Assembly: GCA_025200525.1 (NCBI GenBank)
Contig: CM045761.1
Location: forward strand, 75,483,551-75,547,550
Source: Camellia lanceoleosa
Taxonomy: Eukaryota; Streptophyta; Magnoliopsida; Ericales; Theaceae
DNA length: 64,000 bases
Direction: 5' to 3'
Within the stretch, counting starts at the first letter, position 1, and each line of letters opens with the position of its first letter. Under the pieces are notes generated by a model, which did not search any database, was not told the DNA's origin, and saw nothing but the letters and a program-made list of their open reading frames with translations. A program made the position numbers and the translations under genes. Below are positions 20,578 through 32,638 of this stretch, piece after piece.

Positions 20578-23176
20578 CAGAGACACCCCATTTTTGACCG
20601 CCCTTAAGACTTGGGTACTATTGATGGTTTACTTGGTGGAGAAAGGTATGCAGGGCAAAGGTTCAGTTTCTTCGGTAAGGAGAGAGTCAAATCTCAACTT
20701 CATACCCCTTTTGGACCAAAGCAATTTTGATCAAAAGATTTTAGACCTTGAAACCCTCTCTTTCAAAATGTTTTGAAAATAAAGTTCCTACAATGTTCCG
20801 ACGCCAAGATTTCGTTAAATGTTATGCTTTTTCGCAAAACCTAACAAGGACAAGTGGAAATGAATGAAAAAGAGTTGAAATCTTTGAAAAATATTTCAAA
20901 ACACCTTGTTTAGGGGTTTGGAGTTGAGGAAAATTGGAGAAGAGGGAAGAAACCAAGTTGAAGAAGAAGGTGGGTATGAATCGCTAAGAGAGAGAGCCGA
21001 GCGGTCCTCGCTAAATCACGCCTATCTGTCTATACACTTGGATTTTAGCTATGAGGCCACTACCGTTGGAAATCTTACTTCTGGGGCTTCATTTTTCACT
21101 CAAGAATCTCCTAAAGCCAAGTCCAAATAGGGGAGATATGGTTGGTTGAAGTAGGGCATCAATCCGGTTGGACCGAAACTGCGCGGCGTCACCAAAGCAG
21201 GCATGACTTTTTGCACAGTTGGAATTTTGATGCAAGGCTGGTGCCATAAAAAGGTAACTTCTGGGGCTTCAATTTGGACACTGGACGACCACTTTTTGGC
21301 CTTTCCAGCCATTGGCCGACCATTTTTCTTTCCGGGAGACCACTTTTTGTCCTGAAAAACCAGAAAAAGTAGCTGGCCGACCAGAACAAGTGGCTGGCCG
21401 ATCACTTTCTCATGAAAAGTGATCGGACGACCAGTAAAAGTAGTCGACCGACCACTTTAACTAGTCGGCGGCCTTTCTGCATATTCTACAGGTGTTGTGG
21501 ATGCCAGCTGTGCCAGTTGGAGGGCACATAATGTATCCTCCATACACGTGTATGGAGGGATTTATCCAAGCTCTAAGCTTCTCCAAAAAGCTTTAGCTTA
21601 TGTTTATCTATAAGAGAGAGGCTTCCCCTCCCTTCTCCAGGCTGATTTTGGGCTAAGAGCATAGGCTTACACTCTCTCTATATCCCTCTCTTTCTCTTTA
21701 TATATTGGTGCTTTGCTTCACACTTGCACACACAGCCTCATAGCCAAACACTCTTACCTTGTTGCTGAGTTACTAGAGGGTCTTGAGGGAGCTCAAGAGT
21801 TGGTTTTGGCTCAGAAAATTTGCTGGTATTGCAGTGCTTCAAGAGTAACCTTCTTTTTCCCCCTTTTAGCTCTATTTTGATCACTCTCTTGGCCATATTT
21901 GCATGCTTCTCTTGGCTTAACTTTAAACTACAAAGGCTTTATTTTTTAGTACTTAACATGTTTGTTTGAGGCTCCTTGGGTGTTGGGGGTGTTCTACCCC
22001 CTTTTATGCCTTGTTTGGCCTTGTTTTGTGCCATGCCTTGAGGCCTTTGAATTAGTCTTTGCTTAGCCTTTTAACCACTAAAATCCAGTGGATTTTCAGT
22101 GGTAGGCATGTGGTTTTGAGGCCTCAAATCAGAGGGGCGTGATCCCCTCTCTTCTTGTTTTGTTTGCTTGCATTATTGGCCTATCAAAGGAGCATGTGTT
22201 TCTACCATTTTGAGGCTTAGTTCAGGCACTTTTTTGTGACTTCTAGGGCCCGCATTGACTCTGTCCATGGCTGGTTTGGTCACATTTTGCATGCTTCTTG
22301 TATGTGTAGTGTAATCCTATTTGTGGCTCATCAAAGTAGCATGTCTTTCTAACATGTATTGGCTCCATTTTAGTGGGTTTTTGGCCATCATTTGACATGT
22401 CATAACTCTGTTTTGGATTGGTTTGATGGCCCCATGCATGCTCCATGCACTTGTAATGCATTTCCATGAAATAGCCTAACATGCATCATGCTTCGACATG
22501 TCATTTTAGCATGCTTTTGGCTTAGCTCTGAGAAGACTTTGTTCGTATTTTAGCATGCTTAAGGTCTAATTTATGTTGTTTTGGTCATGCATGCCATGCT
22601 TTGTATAGCCATAGTGCATTTTAGCTCACTAGCCTTGAGTTTCCAAGCCACTAGCATACATTGCTTGGGCTATTTGCATGATTTAGCATCATTTTGAATG
22701 ATATTTCAGAGCTTATATCTTTGCCATATTCTCATGTTTATCACTCCTTGAATGTGTTTGAGAGTTGCACCTTTATGCCTTGTTTGTGAGCCATTGCATG
22801 AGCCTCACTTTCTTGCCTTTCAAGCCATCATCTCAGTCCATTTTGGCTACTGTTTTGGCCTGCATAAGGTCTGTTTGGGGCTGGTTTAGCCATTTGAGCA
22901 TTGTCTTGCATGCCTCTAGTGTAATACACTTCACTAGCTTCGATGCTTGAGCCTTTCAACATGCATTACATGGGTTGTTTGCATGATTCTAAGTCATTTT
23001 GCATGCCATTTTAGTGCTGGAACATATGTCATTGTACTCCATGTTTCATCCTTTCAATGCCTTTGGAGAGTTGTATTTTGTGCCTTCATCTTAAGCCAAT
23101 GTGCATGCATGTTTGTATAGCATTTTGAGTTTCTATCTTAGCATGTATGGCCACTGATTTGGGCATGACTGAGGTC
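20578..23176 (+). repeat. Truncated 3' LTR of the Ogre-like element
   Basis: It is closely similar to 3059-5610 and then ends abruptly, so about 2.1 kb of the LTR is lost. Relative to the 5' LTR it holds about 50 extra bases at about 21385-21434. These contain one more pair of GGCCGACCA-like boxes, so the box starts are 21283, 21314, 21334, 21375, 21396, 21425 and 21446. Confidence 0.85.
21283..21454 (+). promoter_or_regulatory. Seven-box GGCCGACCA array in the Ogre-like 3' LTR
   Basis: The steps between boxes are 31, 20, 41, 21, 29 and 21 bp. The last two pairs (21375/21396 and 21425/21446) are offset by exactly 50 bp, as expected from a 50-bp duplication of one pair. The first four steps are identical to those in the 5' LTR (3764-3885). 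Confidence 0.6.
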
Positions 23177-23191
23177 AGTCATGCCCAAATC
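23156..23191. repeat. Perfect hairpin at the LTR truncation point
   Basis: GATTTGGGCATGACT (23156-23170), a 6-base loop GAGGTC, then AGTCATGCCCAAATC (23177-23191), its exact reverse complement. The left arm and loop are LTR sequence, also present at about 5588-5608. The right arm replaces the expected LTR sequence, and unrelated DNA follows. Confidence 0.9.
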
Positions 23192-25639
23192 ATCCACCTG
23201 CCACCCATCACCCATCACCCACCTGCCACCCACCTGTTCAACTCTAAAGTTGACAGTCATGCTTGGATTGATGGGGCGCATCACGTATCTTGTTTTGGTG
23301 TTTATTTTGTAGACTTTTATAGATACATAATCAAAATATTTTTATTTTATTGTGTTTGTATAAAAAAAATGATTAGTCTATTTTCAAAAATGCACTAGTC
23401 GTACATTTTTTTAGAGTCAATGTGCTAAAATAAAAAGACTACAACTAACAAATTAATCTATTTTTTTTTTGATAAATGATATGCACAGAAATTGAACCAC
23501 TCTCTTTTCCTTGTTGATTTGATCAAATATATGTATCTTCGAAATTGAACCACCAACTCTCTTTTTCCTTCTTTATTTTATCAAATGTATACATAGGAAA
23601 TTCAACCACTAACTCTCTTGATTTTTTTTTTTTTCTTTGAATGACTTTTCCTTGTTGATTTGATCAAATAAATTGAACCACTAGCTCTCTTTTCCTTTTT
23701 GATTCGATCAAATATATATATATATATACCTTCGAAATTGAACCACCAACTCTCTTTTCCTTGTTGATTTGATCAAATATGTATAGGAAATGGGAAATTC
23801 TTTGCGGTGTGTATCATATGCACATTTAGTTACAATTTTATGTCAATGGTTATGATTTACTGTGTGTTAGTTACGACACGTTGTGAAATTGGTTATAATG
23901 TTATTTTAGTTATGATTTAAGAATTATTTAATTATACTTTATGTGATATTTGATTATAACTCAAATTTATTTTTATTTTTTTATAATAATTATGACTCTA
24001 ATAATATTGAATTATATGTCATTTATAATAATCAAACTCACAAATAATATAACTTGCATATGACATTACTCATAGGAAATTGAACTTTTTTCTTTTTTCT
24101 TGTTGATTCGATCATCCTTTCTGTATTTCTTTTCGATCATGATGGATCTCCAATTGATTAACTTGTTTGTTGATTGCACTTTGTATTAGCTTTGATATAA
24201 ATAATTCATGGTGTTCTAGAACAATAATGTTATGAACACAAAAACTAAATATAAAATAGAATGTATGTGTTTAATTTATGTACACTCATTAGACTTATTG
24301 GTTTTGCAATGCAAGTTGGAATAGAATATATATGTTCGAATCACATTTCTTACAAAACGGGATAATTTTGAAAATATATTTGTCTATTTTTTTACACAAA
24401 TTAACCATGTGACTATTAAAATTCAATCAACTTAATTTTTTACATAAATTATCTATTCAATGAGTTCTACAATTTAAACGGTTCGGATTACCAAGACCCA
24501 AAATAGTGCAAATTTAGAGTTCAAAACATGGATCGAAGGCAAGCCTGGACCTTGGGGTAAATTACATTAACACCCCCTCTATACCTCTGAAATAACTCTT
24601 AGCACTCCTTTATTTTTTGAAATGCCACTGCTCGACATGTCAGTTAACAGAGTTAGGTGATGCATTGAATTTACTTTAATATCCTCTCTCTCTCTCTCTC
24701 TACTTCCTTGACCCATCTACATGCATTGAATTTACTTTAATACCCTCCCCCTCTCTACTCCCTTTCGCGGGGAGGGGGGGAAGCTTTATTTCAAAAAGGT
24801 CTTAGACTTTTCCATTTGATCTCACTTTTGCAAAACAACGAACATCAATAGACAACTTTTTTTTTTAATTAAAATTGAGTCCAAGTGAAGTGCTGATATA
24901 GAATGATTTTCTTGTTTCCTTTTTTACTAATTAAAAATATTATATAAACTAATAAATCTAAACATATTTTTTACTAATGTAAAATGATGGAATTTAGAAA
25001 TTTGAAAAAGGACCCACTTGAATAATTTGATAGATGTTATGTAAGTGAATATAACATTATTCTGCTCAAAATTTTACTGCAGAGAAATAAAGAAAAAAGA
25101 AATGGCTTTATACCCATTAAATCTTCTTAATAATACACCTATATTTGCAAACATCACAAGATTGATTTATTAAGAAGAGGGGTCGCCTTTCTATAAAATA
25201 AAAAAATATAAAATATAAAAAATAATAAAATAAAATAAAAAAGGACGTTGGTCTAGTAGTGAAGGTCTAGGATTTGGGGGTAAACATAAAAAGTTCATAA
25301 AATTTGTTAATTTATTTATTTTTATTTACTTTTATTTTTTAAAAAAAAAAAAAAAAAAAAAAAGCCTAAGAAAAACAAAAAGTGTCAGCTTAAACAAGCA
25401 AGTTGATAAGCTTGTTCTATTGGAGGAACATCCTAACAATGGTTGGAAATGCCAAGGCTTGCGGGTTGTATAATGTTGTATTTGGATCTCAAATTTGTGA
25501 ATGAAAAAACAAACGTAAAAATAAAAGTAAATAAATAAATCCTTTATGTGGGATGCTTTTTGGGTTAACAAGCTCGCCCAACAGTTCAGACTCCCGATCT
25601 CCTGATCTGATATCACTAATGCAGTGTGAAACAGAAAAT
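23192..25639. other. AT-rich spacer without recognisable genes
   Basis: It starts with a short CACCCATCACCCACCTGCC repeat (23191-23236). At 23489-23790 there are about five imperfect ~60-bp units with AATTGAACCACCAACTCTCT and TTGTTGATTTGATCAAATA. A (CT)n run is near 24688-24702 and a long A-run at 25340-25362. No ORF resembles a known protein. Confidence 0.6.
23795..24078. repeat. Dispersed AT-rich repeat, copy 1
   Basis: It shares TATGCACATTTGATTATGAC-like text, GTTAGTTATGA, and the tail TATGATAATCAAATCCACAAAT-like text with 48735-49258. The second copy is split by the foldback element. The class is unknown, possibly an old MITE. Confidence 0.5.
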
Positions 25640-26570
25640 GAGAGTCCAAATCTACCAACTTTTATTAAAATTCCATTTATTGCAAAATATGTCAGAAATG
25701 GACTACATCACCATATCTCAGAGTTGCCACCTAATCTTTTGAGAAAATTAAGAAACCCATGACTCGTGCCAAAGCCATTGTTCATCATAACTAAAGATAC
25801 CTCGGTTTCGAACCTTAGGTATGAGGGGGGAAGGTCATGAATTGAGTACCCACGCTCAACCTATCAAAAGATCAACCTCTACTAAATCATGATATAAGTT
25901 TTATAAACATTATATACTCATATTCTGATTATTAATAATGTTAACATTATTATCTGAAGCCTTCAAATATAGATTGTGTCATAAATTTTGATTATGCTCT
26001 GATTTCATGCACTTTTGAAAAGAGTTTTCTTGAATAAAATTTGCAGCATAAGAATCATTTACACTCCCAAAATAAATAACACAACCTCCATCCACTGACA
26101 TTCCAACAGATATCTCACTTAAGCACTTAGTCTTATATTGTAGCAATAAATATGGTAAGACATATACACATGTGGTATGTTAAAGCTCAAAATACTCACC
26201 TAGTACTTCAAAGCAACTCCACAAGATATGTACAAATATGTACAGATATGCTTGGTCCTATATGCGAGTTTCTAATGCAATGCATACAAAATGTGTATCT
26301 AGGGTCCAAATTATTAAGATGTAGCATAAGTATCATCACAATATATAGATTTGCACGTATTCATCTTTGAAGACAACACATCATAGTAGAATGGATGATT
26401 CAGACCCAAATGTATGAAAAAGTGAATGCAATATACATGCATGATAAAGAAAGCATGATGCAATACCGAAAGCGAATAAATAAAAGAGTTAGAAAAACGT
26501 GAGGTTAGAAGATTATTACAACAATTTGAATAAGAAATGGGGAGGGAGAGAGATTATTACAATAAAGAAT
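25640..26570 (-). repeat. Old inverted fragment of an Ogre-type LTR
   Basis: It is collinear with 6340-7180 of the inverted solo LTR. Shared phrases include GAGTTGCCACCTAAT, CATGACTCGTG against CCTGACTTGTG, ACCTCGGTTTCGAACCTTAG, GGGGAAGGTCATGAATTGAG, and GGTTAGAAGATTATTACAAC. Divergence and indels are heavy, so this is an older insertion of the same family in minus orientation. Confidence 0.65.
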
Positions 26571-28583
26571 GGATCCAGCCTAGTTACTGTTGAATCCAGC
26601 AAATTACACTAAATAATAAAAAGAAGCAATCTAATGGCTCCAGTACTGCTCAGGGGAACATTTTCCAAAAACTATCTGTTCTGTTCTTGGGGAAAATGAT
26701 CGGCAAGATATTAGATAAGTTGGCTGAAGTAGAAGTGAGCGGGCCAAATTCCCTTTTCAGCTGGGGATTAAGTTAGTGCAGAATCTCAAGATAGTGGCTA
26801 GAGGGAGGCTTTCTGGGTGGTTCTCATATCTTTCATCTGCTCTGTTGATAAGAATCACTTTGAGAGAAGATGAATGGTTTAGGATCCTTAACAACAACAT
26901 TAAAAGATATATATAACAAATATTTTATGCACAACAACAGATTAAATGGATCAAAATCAAAACAAATTCAAGCCCAAGAAATAGATAGGAACCTACGTCT
27001 GCTCTTTGTGAATGAGGCAAGTTAATACCAAATCCATGCTATTAAATAGAGAGCGTAGAAGGGTATAAGGTATTAGATCCAGTGGATTTTTTTGTTAGTG
27101 AGAGGTCCACTCTTCATGAAATAGTTTGGCGAGAAGTTCTTTTATTTTTATGAAGGACATTTTGTTTTCAATTTTATCCTTTAATTTATCTGTTAACTTT
27201 TTTTTGACTATCCGTTCAAATTATTTTCTATCTGTTTAAAATTTTCATCTATCTATTTAAAATTTTCATATATTTGTTAAAAATGTTAACTATATATTCA
27301 AATTTTTATTTATCTGTTCAAAATTTTTAACTATTTGTTCAAATTTTTTGACTACCTATTGAATTTTTTCCCTTTATCTGTTGAAATATCTGTTTAAATT
27401 TTATTATCTATTCAATTTTTTTTTATCTGAATTTGATCTATCTAAATTATATCTATTCAATTTTTATTTTTTCTATCTGTTGAAATATGAAGCTAAACAA
27501 AATCATATTAGTTGAGCTAAACTAACCATATCTATTACCATGTCAAGCCAAACCAAACCCTATCAGTTCAATTTTTTTTTTTTTTTTTTATATGTTCAAA
27601 TCTCTCTGCTTCTTTTTCATCATGATTAGTATCAACAACAACAACAAATAATTAAAAAAAAAAAAATCAAACATATCAAATCTTTCTCATCTCTACTTAT
27701 TTGTTGCAATTTGCTTCTTTATCATCATCAACAACAACAACAACAACAACAACAACAAAATAATAACAAAATTGAAAAATTCTCAGGTCTTTAAGAAATA
27801 CAATAACAAAGAACAATCTCGTAGTGAAATGACGGTGGTGTTGGTTTCTCAGACTATAGTCTATTAGCCAAACACCTTCTCTCCGTTACTAAACAAATGT
27901 TAGGGTAAGGGTTTTCAACAAATTAGAGAAGGGGCTTTGGATTAGCTTCAGTAGTTGCAAATCTGAAAACAGAAGAAGAAGAAGGGTTGGATGTGTCGAT
28001 ATGTTCAAATTTGCAAGAGGTTTTTTTGGCTCCGGTAGTCGGGGACGAAGTGGGAGGGACAGTGGTGGAAGATGTAGCGGCAATGGCTAACTCAGAACTC
28101 TGATCTCACAGTCCTCTAACTTCGATCTCCAACCCGATTAACTCACAAGCGTCAAAACCACTGCGATCACTACCTCTTGACTATTGCGACATCACCGCGG
28201 ACTTCTTGACCACCAGACCTTCGTTGTTCGACTTCAACACATCTGAAGGAAGAAATGTTGCTTGATCCATGGCAGCTCTTTGAGCTTCGAAATGGTAGTG
28301 ACGCCTCGGCATCGCCGACGATAGGAAGACATCGCCAGTGGCGGTAGAGCTGAGCTTTTGGAGATCAGAGAAGGAGGATAGAGAAAGAGAGAAAAAGAGA
28401 GAGAGAGAGAACAACTGACCATGGAGGAGGAATGAGCGGAGACGCCAATGAGAGGTGGATGGCGGCGATTAACAGAGAGAGAGAGAGAGGCAGTTTGTGA
28501 GCTACTAGGTTCCGTTTGTGTATAGCACATATATATACCTTAGGTATTTTGGTCATTCTATCTAAACTTGTTCTTATGGACGA
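26571..28583. other. Spacer with tandem repeat, (AAC)n microsatellite and a GC-richer island
   Basis: 27170-27500 is a degenerate repeat of about 30 bp (TATCTGTTCAAAATTTT). An (AAC)n run lies at about 27728-27758. From 27840 to 28540 the base composition rises in GC with GAGAGA/CTCTCT runs. Minus-strand frames there (28181-28530) resemble 5' ends of plant transcripts, but I recognise no domain. It could be a transposon-captured gene fragment. Confidence 0.4.
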
Positions 28584-29826
28584 AGTGTTTCAAGGAGCTT
28601 CTATTTGCACACACACTTTCAATTCTTTGCACACACTTAATGATAATTATTTTTATTACAATTTTATCCCTAATTGAAATTACTATTATGGACATCATAC
28701 ACAATTCAAATAAACACAATTTCTCAATCCATATCTAGACTCACGTTAAAGTTGTTGAAGCTCCACAAGTGTAATAACCCTCACCACCGACATCGGGTTT
28801 AACCACGACATCGCTAAACCGAGACCGATTATGAAAAGTAATTGAACCGATCGAAATCGAATCGATCGATCAAGTCGTGAAATGAATTGATTGAGTATAT
28901 CTGTTTTATTGTATGTCTATCTGTTGACTGTTAAAATTATCTATTCATGTTTTATACTTTCAACTGCAAATTGAAGGCCTTATCGGCAGTCGTATCTGAA
29001 ATTGATTGATGATTTGTGTTAATTGGAATTAATGGGATTTTATGGCATATTTATCTGAAAATTGATTTGGTATGGTTAAATTAGATTAAACAAGCCGAAT
29101 TAAACAAGTTGCCTTAATTACCTCATTGCCGCCCTTAGTGGGTCACTTTGAATAATATATTGGAGCCTTATGACACTTGATTTCAAAACATTTCCTCAGT
29201 CTCATTCCTTGTTATAGCTGACCAAGAGAGGGAGAGTGTGAGAGAATTGAGTTGTTCTTGCTAGCTTTGCTTGGAGACTTGAATGATTGTAGAGGATTTG
29301 TGCAATTGAGCTCCTAGACTTGGATTTGAGAACTTAGGTAAGGAATTCAACCTCTTAATTGTGTCTTTAAGTTGATTCTTGCATGGTTCATGCCATATTG
29401 AAGAGCTAAGTCATGAATTGGTCCTAAAATGTTGAATTGTAGCACATATCATGCATGCATGTCTACATTGTTGCATTTGGAGGTTGATTTCATGGAATTT
29501 GGTACATGCATGTTCATATTATTGTTAGAGTCCATGTTTTCATCTTGGTTTTGAAAGATTTGGCTCACTTGAGCAAGTATTTGAAGCTTTGAATTGGTTT
29601 AAATTCATGCATGTACATGGTTGTCATGTTCTTGCAAGTTTGGTTTGAAATTGGATTTAATTGAACTACCTTTGGGCTTTGATTTCTCAAATTGATCTTT
29701 GAAACATGTAATATTATGGGTTTTGAAGTGTTTTCCAGAAAATTAGCCCAAGAGGATCGAAATTTATGCATTAAAACTTGATTTTGAGCTTGGAGTTCAA
29801 ATCTGGGAATTCCAGCATTTTGACTC

Positions 29827-30060
29827 CCGCCGGGGAAGTTCGCTCGGCGAATTCGAACTCTAGCATCTTACCTCGTTTTCTGATCCGCGGAGAGGAATGT
29901 ACGCCGAAGCATATGCCACACGCCGGCGGCTATCGAGCGCCCATCGGCGTGATTTTCACACATCCAAACTTTTGCCATGTTTTGCAATCCGCTCGGCGTG
30001 GGAAGACGCCGGCGGAACCTTTATCTACATATCCGCCGAACGGAAATCCACGCCGGCGGG
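29827..30060 (+). promoter_or_regulatory. Altered palindrome array in the Tekay-like 5' LTR
   Basis: Where the 3' LTR has CGCTCGAGCG, this copy has CGCCGG or CGCCGGCG (about 29827, 29921, 30007, 30051), CGCTCGGCG (29841, about 29990) or CGCCGAA (about 29902, 30034). Only the half-site TATCGAGCGCCC near 29931 is unchanged. The 10-bp boxes have become 8-9 bp, so the 20-bp spacing is lost. Confidence 0.8.
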
Positions 30061-30667
30061 ACCTGTTCTTGAAAATTTGAAAATGTTTTCGAGTGCATCT
30101 TTGCATCCTCATTTCATCCTAGGCATTCTTAGGCCTAGTTTAAGGCATCTTAATGAGGATATAGATGTAGAACCGCCTTGAGTCTAAGTAGGGACTAAGT
30201 CTTTGATTCCTAATGTGTTCGTTCACATCAGTATAGGGTTGGCCTTGAGACGCCATTTAGCTGCTTATAGCCCCGAACTCTGTGAGTAACAATTGTGTAA
30301 AGATATGTTCAAATGTGACTGTTTAAACTATACTGTTTCTGAACTGATACTGTTTACTAATTGAATGTTTGTCCTCTATTCTGAACTGTATTGTGGCATC
30401 CATAGCAACTACACATCTTTATCGCCATCTACATAGATCTCTGTTAGTTCCTATCTTGGAACTTTTCGTTATGATGGCCATCATTGACTGTTCGGTCTTT
30501 TAAGACCTACTGTTTATTGTACTGCTATGCTAATGGATGTACCACATATGACTGTTATAACTGAATGACTGAAATACTGATTTAATGAACTGTTTTCATT
30601 ACTGTAAGGACATTCATTCTCAACCTCTTTACGCATTATGTTATTCACTGAGCTTTAGCTCACTGTT

Positions 30668-30680
30668 TATATATATATAT
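30668..30680 (+). promoter_or_regulatory. TATA-like run of the Tekay-like LTR promoter
   Basis: TATATATATATATG lies after GGCTTTAGCTCACTG-like text and before GTAGGTGTTCAGGCA. The same arrangement is at about 37779-37789 in the 3' LTR. It is the best TATA candidate in the LTR, but simple TA runs occur elsewhere in the window. Confidence 0.4.
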
Positions 30681-31089
30681 GTAGGTGTTCAGGCACTAGA
30701 CCGGAGCTAGGAGCGTAGGTTAGACTCTCCTTTTTGTCAAGCCAACCATCGTGCCTCCGCGAGGCTCGAACCCGCTGCTATGGCTTAGGGCGTTTTAATT
30801 TCCTGCCTCAGATCTGTTTTGTAATCTGTATAGACCGTTACCGTACTATTTAATAGGGATTAGGTCCCTGTTCTGAATGATTGTAAATGTTGCACATGTT
30901 GTTTATGTATATATGCATGAAAAGTCTTTTTGCATACAGACTGTCACAGCTCATTGGACATTATTTATTTATCAGATATTCCGCCGCCACCATCAGATAC
31001 TGCTTTTATCATAAGGTGCCTTTGGTAATCTCGGATTCTCGGCGATTCTGATGCTAAACCCATAGGGGCGGGTTTGGGTCGTGATAGAG

Positions 31090-31101
31090 TGGTATCAGAG
31101 C
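31090..31101 (+). other. Primer binding site, initiator-Met tRNA type
   Basis: TGGTATCAGAGC starts three bases after the LTR end, the canonical primer site of many plant Gypsy and Copia elements. Confidence 0.88.
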
Positions 31102-31312
31102 GATACTTAACCACGAGTTATACCGCACGCACGTGTCCAAATGAGCTATAGGGTGTCCTAGAAAAGCAATTAGGGCATCACATGAGCATGAAAAGTGTGT
31201 GTGAACATGACATGAATATGTGTTAATGTGTTTAAACATATAACTATTTATGTTTAAATGTTTAAGGTATGCAACTTCCTATCTTTATTATTATTATGTT
31301 GCATATAGTGAA

Positions 31313-32638
31313 ATGGATAATGCAAGCACTGTTAATGAAACTGAATCATCCGAAGCCAGAATGGCAAGACTTGTAAGAATCAGAGAGCTTAATCTGAAGC
31401 CTTAAGGCAACAAAGAACAACAGTAACCAATTTCACCTCCTTCTCCGGTGTAGCCGGAACAGAATGTTAATGATGGGGATATAATTGCTCTCACCCAGAA
31501 GTTCAGCAAAATGAAACCGCCATCCTTTCAGGGAGGCCTGGAACCATTAAAGGCTGAAGCTTGGGTTCTTGAAATAGAAAAATTGTTTAAGGTGTTTCCG
31601 TGCTCTGAAGCACATAAAGTATTGTTAGCTACCTTCACCTTACAAGAAGAAGCTAGAAGGTGGTGGATGCTAGTCCGTGACACCAACACAGTAGTGACTT
31701 GGGCTTAGTTTAAGGAGTCCTTCTTTGAAAAGTATTTCCCTCAGTGTGTCAAGGATAGAAAAATGACTGAATTTGAACAACTAAAACAAGGCACTATGTC
31801 GGTGGCAGAATATGAGACAAAATTTACTGAACTTGCCCGTTATGCACCGCACATGGTTGATACTGACTACAAGAAGGCTAGAAAGTTTGAGGGCGGCCTT
31901 AATGTGGCAATACTGGATAGAATAAATGTTTTAAAGCTACCGAACTATGTAAATGTTCTTAACCGAGCATTGATGGCTGAGTCAAACATCGAGGCATTGA
32001 AACAAACTGAAACACCAACGTCTGAATGGAGTGGAAAAAGGCAGGGTTTTAAGTTCAAGAAAGGCAAAAACAACCCGTTGAACAAAAAGCAAAATACAGG
32101 GTCAACGACTACTTCTAGTCAAGGTAATCGGTCTATACCGCCCTGTTCTGAATGTGGTAAGAACCATAAAGGAATTTGTTATAAAATCTCTGGTGCTTGT
32201 TACAGGTGTGGCAAGGTGGGCCACATGGTCAAAGATTGCCCTTCCACTGCTCCGGGCAATAGTAAAGCTGCACCAAGCGTAGCAGCATCAACTGTAGCAC
32301 CAAAACCTAACCCTAAAGCTACCGGGAAGGAGCCTATGAGGCAGGGCTAAGTGTTCGCCCTAGTACCGGGAGATGTGCAGAATACCGAGACCGTTGTGTC
32401 AGGAATCCTTTCTATTTGTACTCAAAATGCATATGTTCTAATTGATTCGGGGTCTACACATTCATATGTATCGCATGCTTTTTCGCGAAAATTGAATAGA
32501 CCACTAGAACCCATGAATTATCTGTTAGCTGTATCTTCACCCGTTGGGGGATCTCAGAACTTGTGCTTATATGTACCTGCATGTGAAATTATTGTTGGGG
32601 ATATGCATACAGATATTGATTTATCGCCTCAACGTTGA
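31313..32638 (+). pseudogene. gag-protease of the Tekay-like element, interrupted
   Basis: One frame runs from ATG 31313 through gag and protease but is broken by stops at 31403, 31424, 31451, 31706 and 32348. Gag is recognised from PPSFQGG, then AEAWVLEIEKLF and WWMLV, FFEKYFPQ and the CCHC knuckle CYRCGKVGHMVKDCP (about 32197-32241). The protease has the catalytic D-S-G in VLIDSGSTHSYVSHAFSRKL (about 32427-32487). After about 32620 the protease continues in the +1 frame (DHFDVILGMDWL), so there is also a one-base shift. Several stops are TAG or TAA where family members have Gln, consistent with C-to-T decay. Confidence 0.88.

Larger units (their letters stand above)
3059..23176 (+). mobile_element. 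Non-autonomous Ogre-like (Tat clade, Ty3/Gypsy) retrotransposon
   Basis: The order is 5' LTR (3059-6137 plus 10601-12309, split by a solo LTR), a tRNA-Arg-type primer site at 12315, a long leader, a shortened gag (13168-14118), a trace of pol (14696-14887), tandem-repeat-rich 3' sequence, a polypurine tract at 20565, and a 3' LTR at 20578 truncated at 23176. Long LTRs (about 4.7 kb without the insertion), this primer-site type, a CxxH..H..C gag knuckle and 3' tandem repeats are typical of Ogre/Tat elements. There is no RT, RNase H or integrase, so replication would need proteins supplied in trans. The 3' flank is lost, so no TSD can be checked for this element. Confidence 0.82.
28770..31086 (+). 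repeat. 5' LTR of the Tekay-like element
   Basis: It starts TGTAATAACCCTCACC and ends GTCGTGATA. It is nearly identical to the 3' LTR over long stretches (e.g. 29365-29810 against 36401-36860) but differs densely in several short GC- and CTG-rich patches, including the whole palindrome array (29827-30060). Confidence 0.92.
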
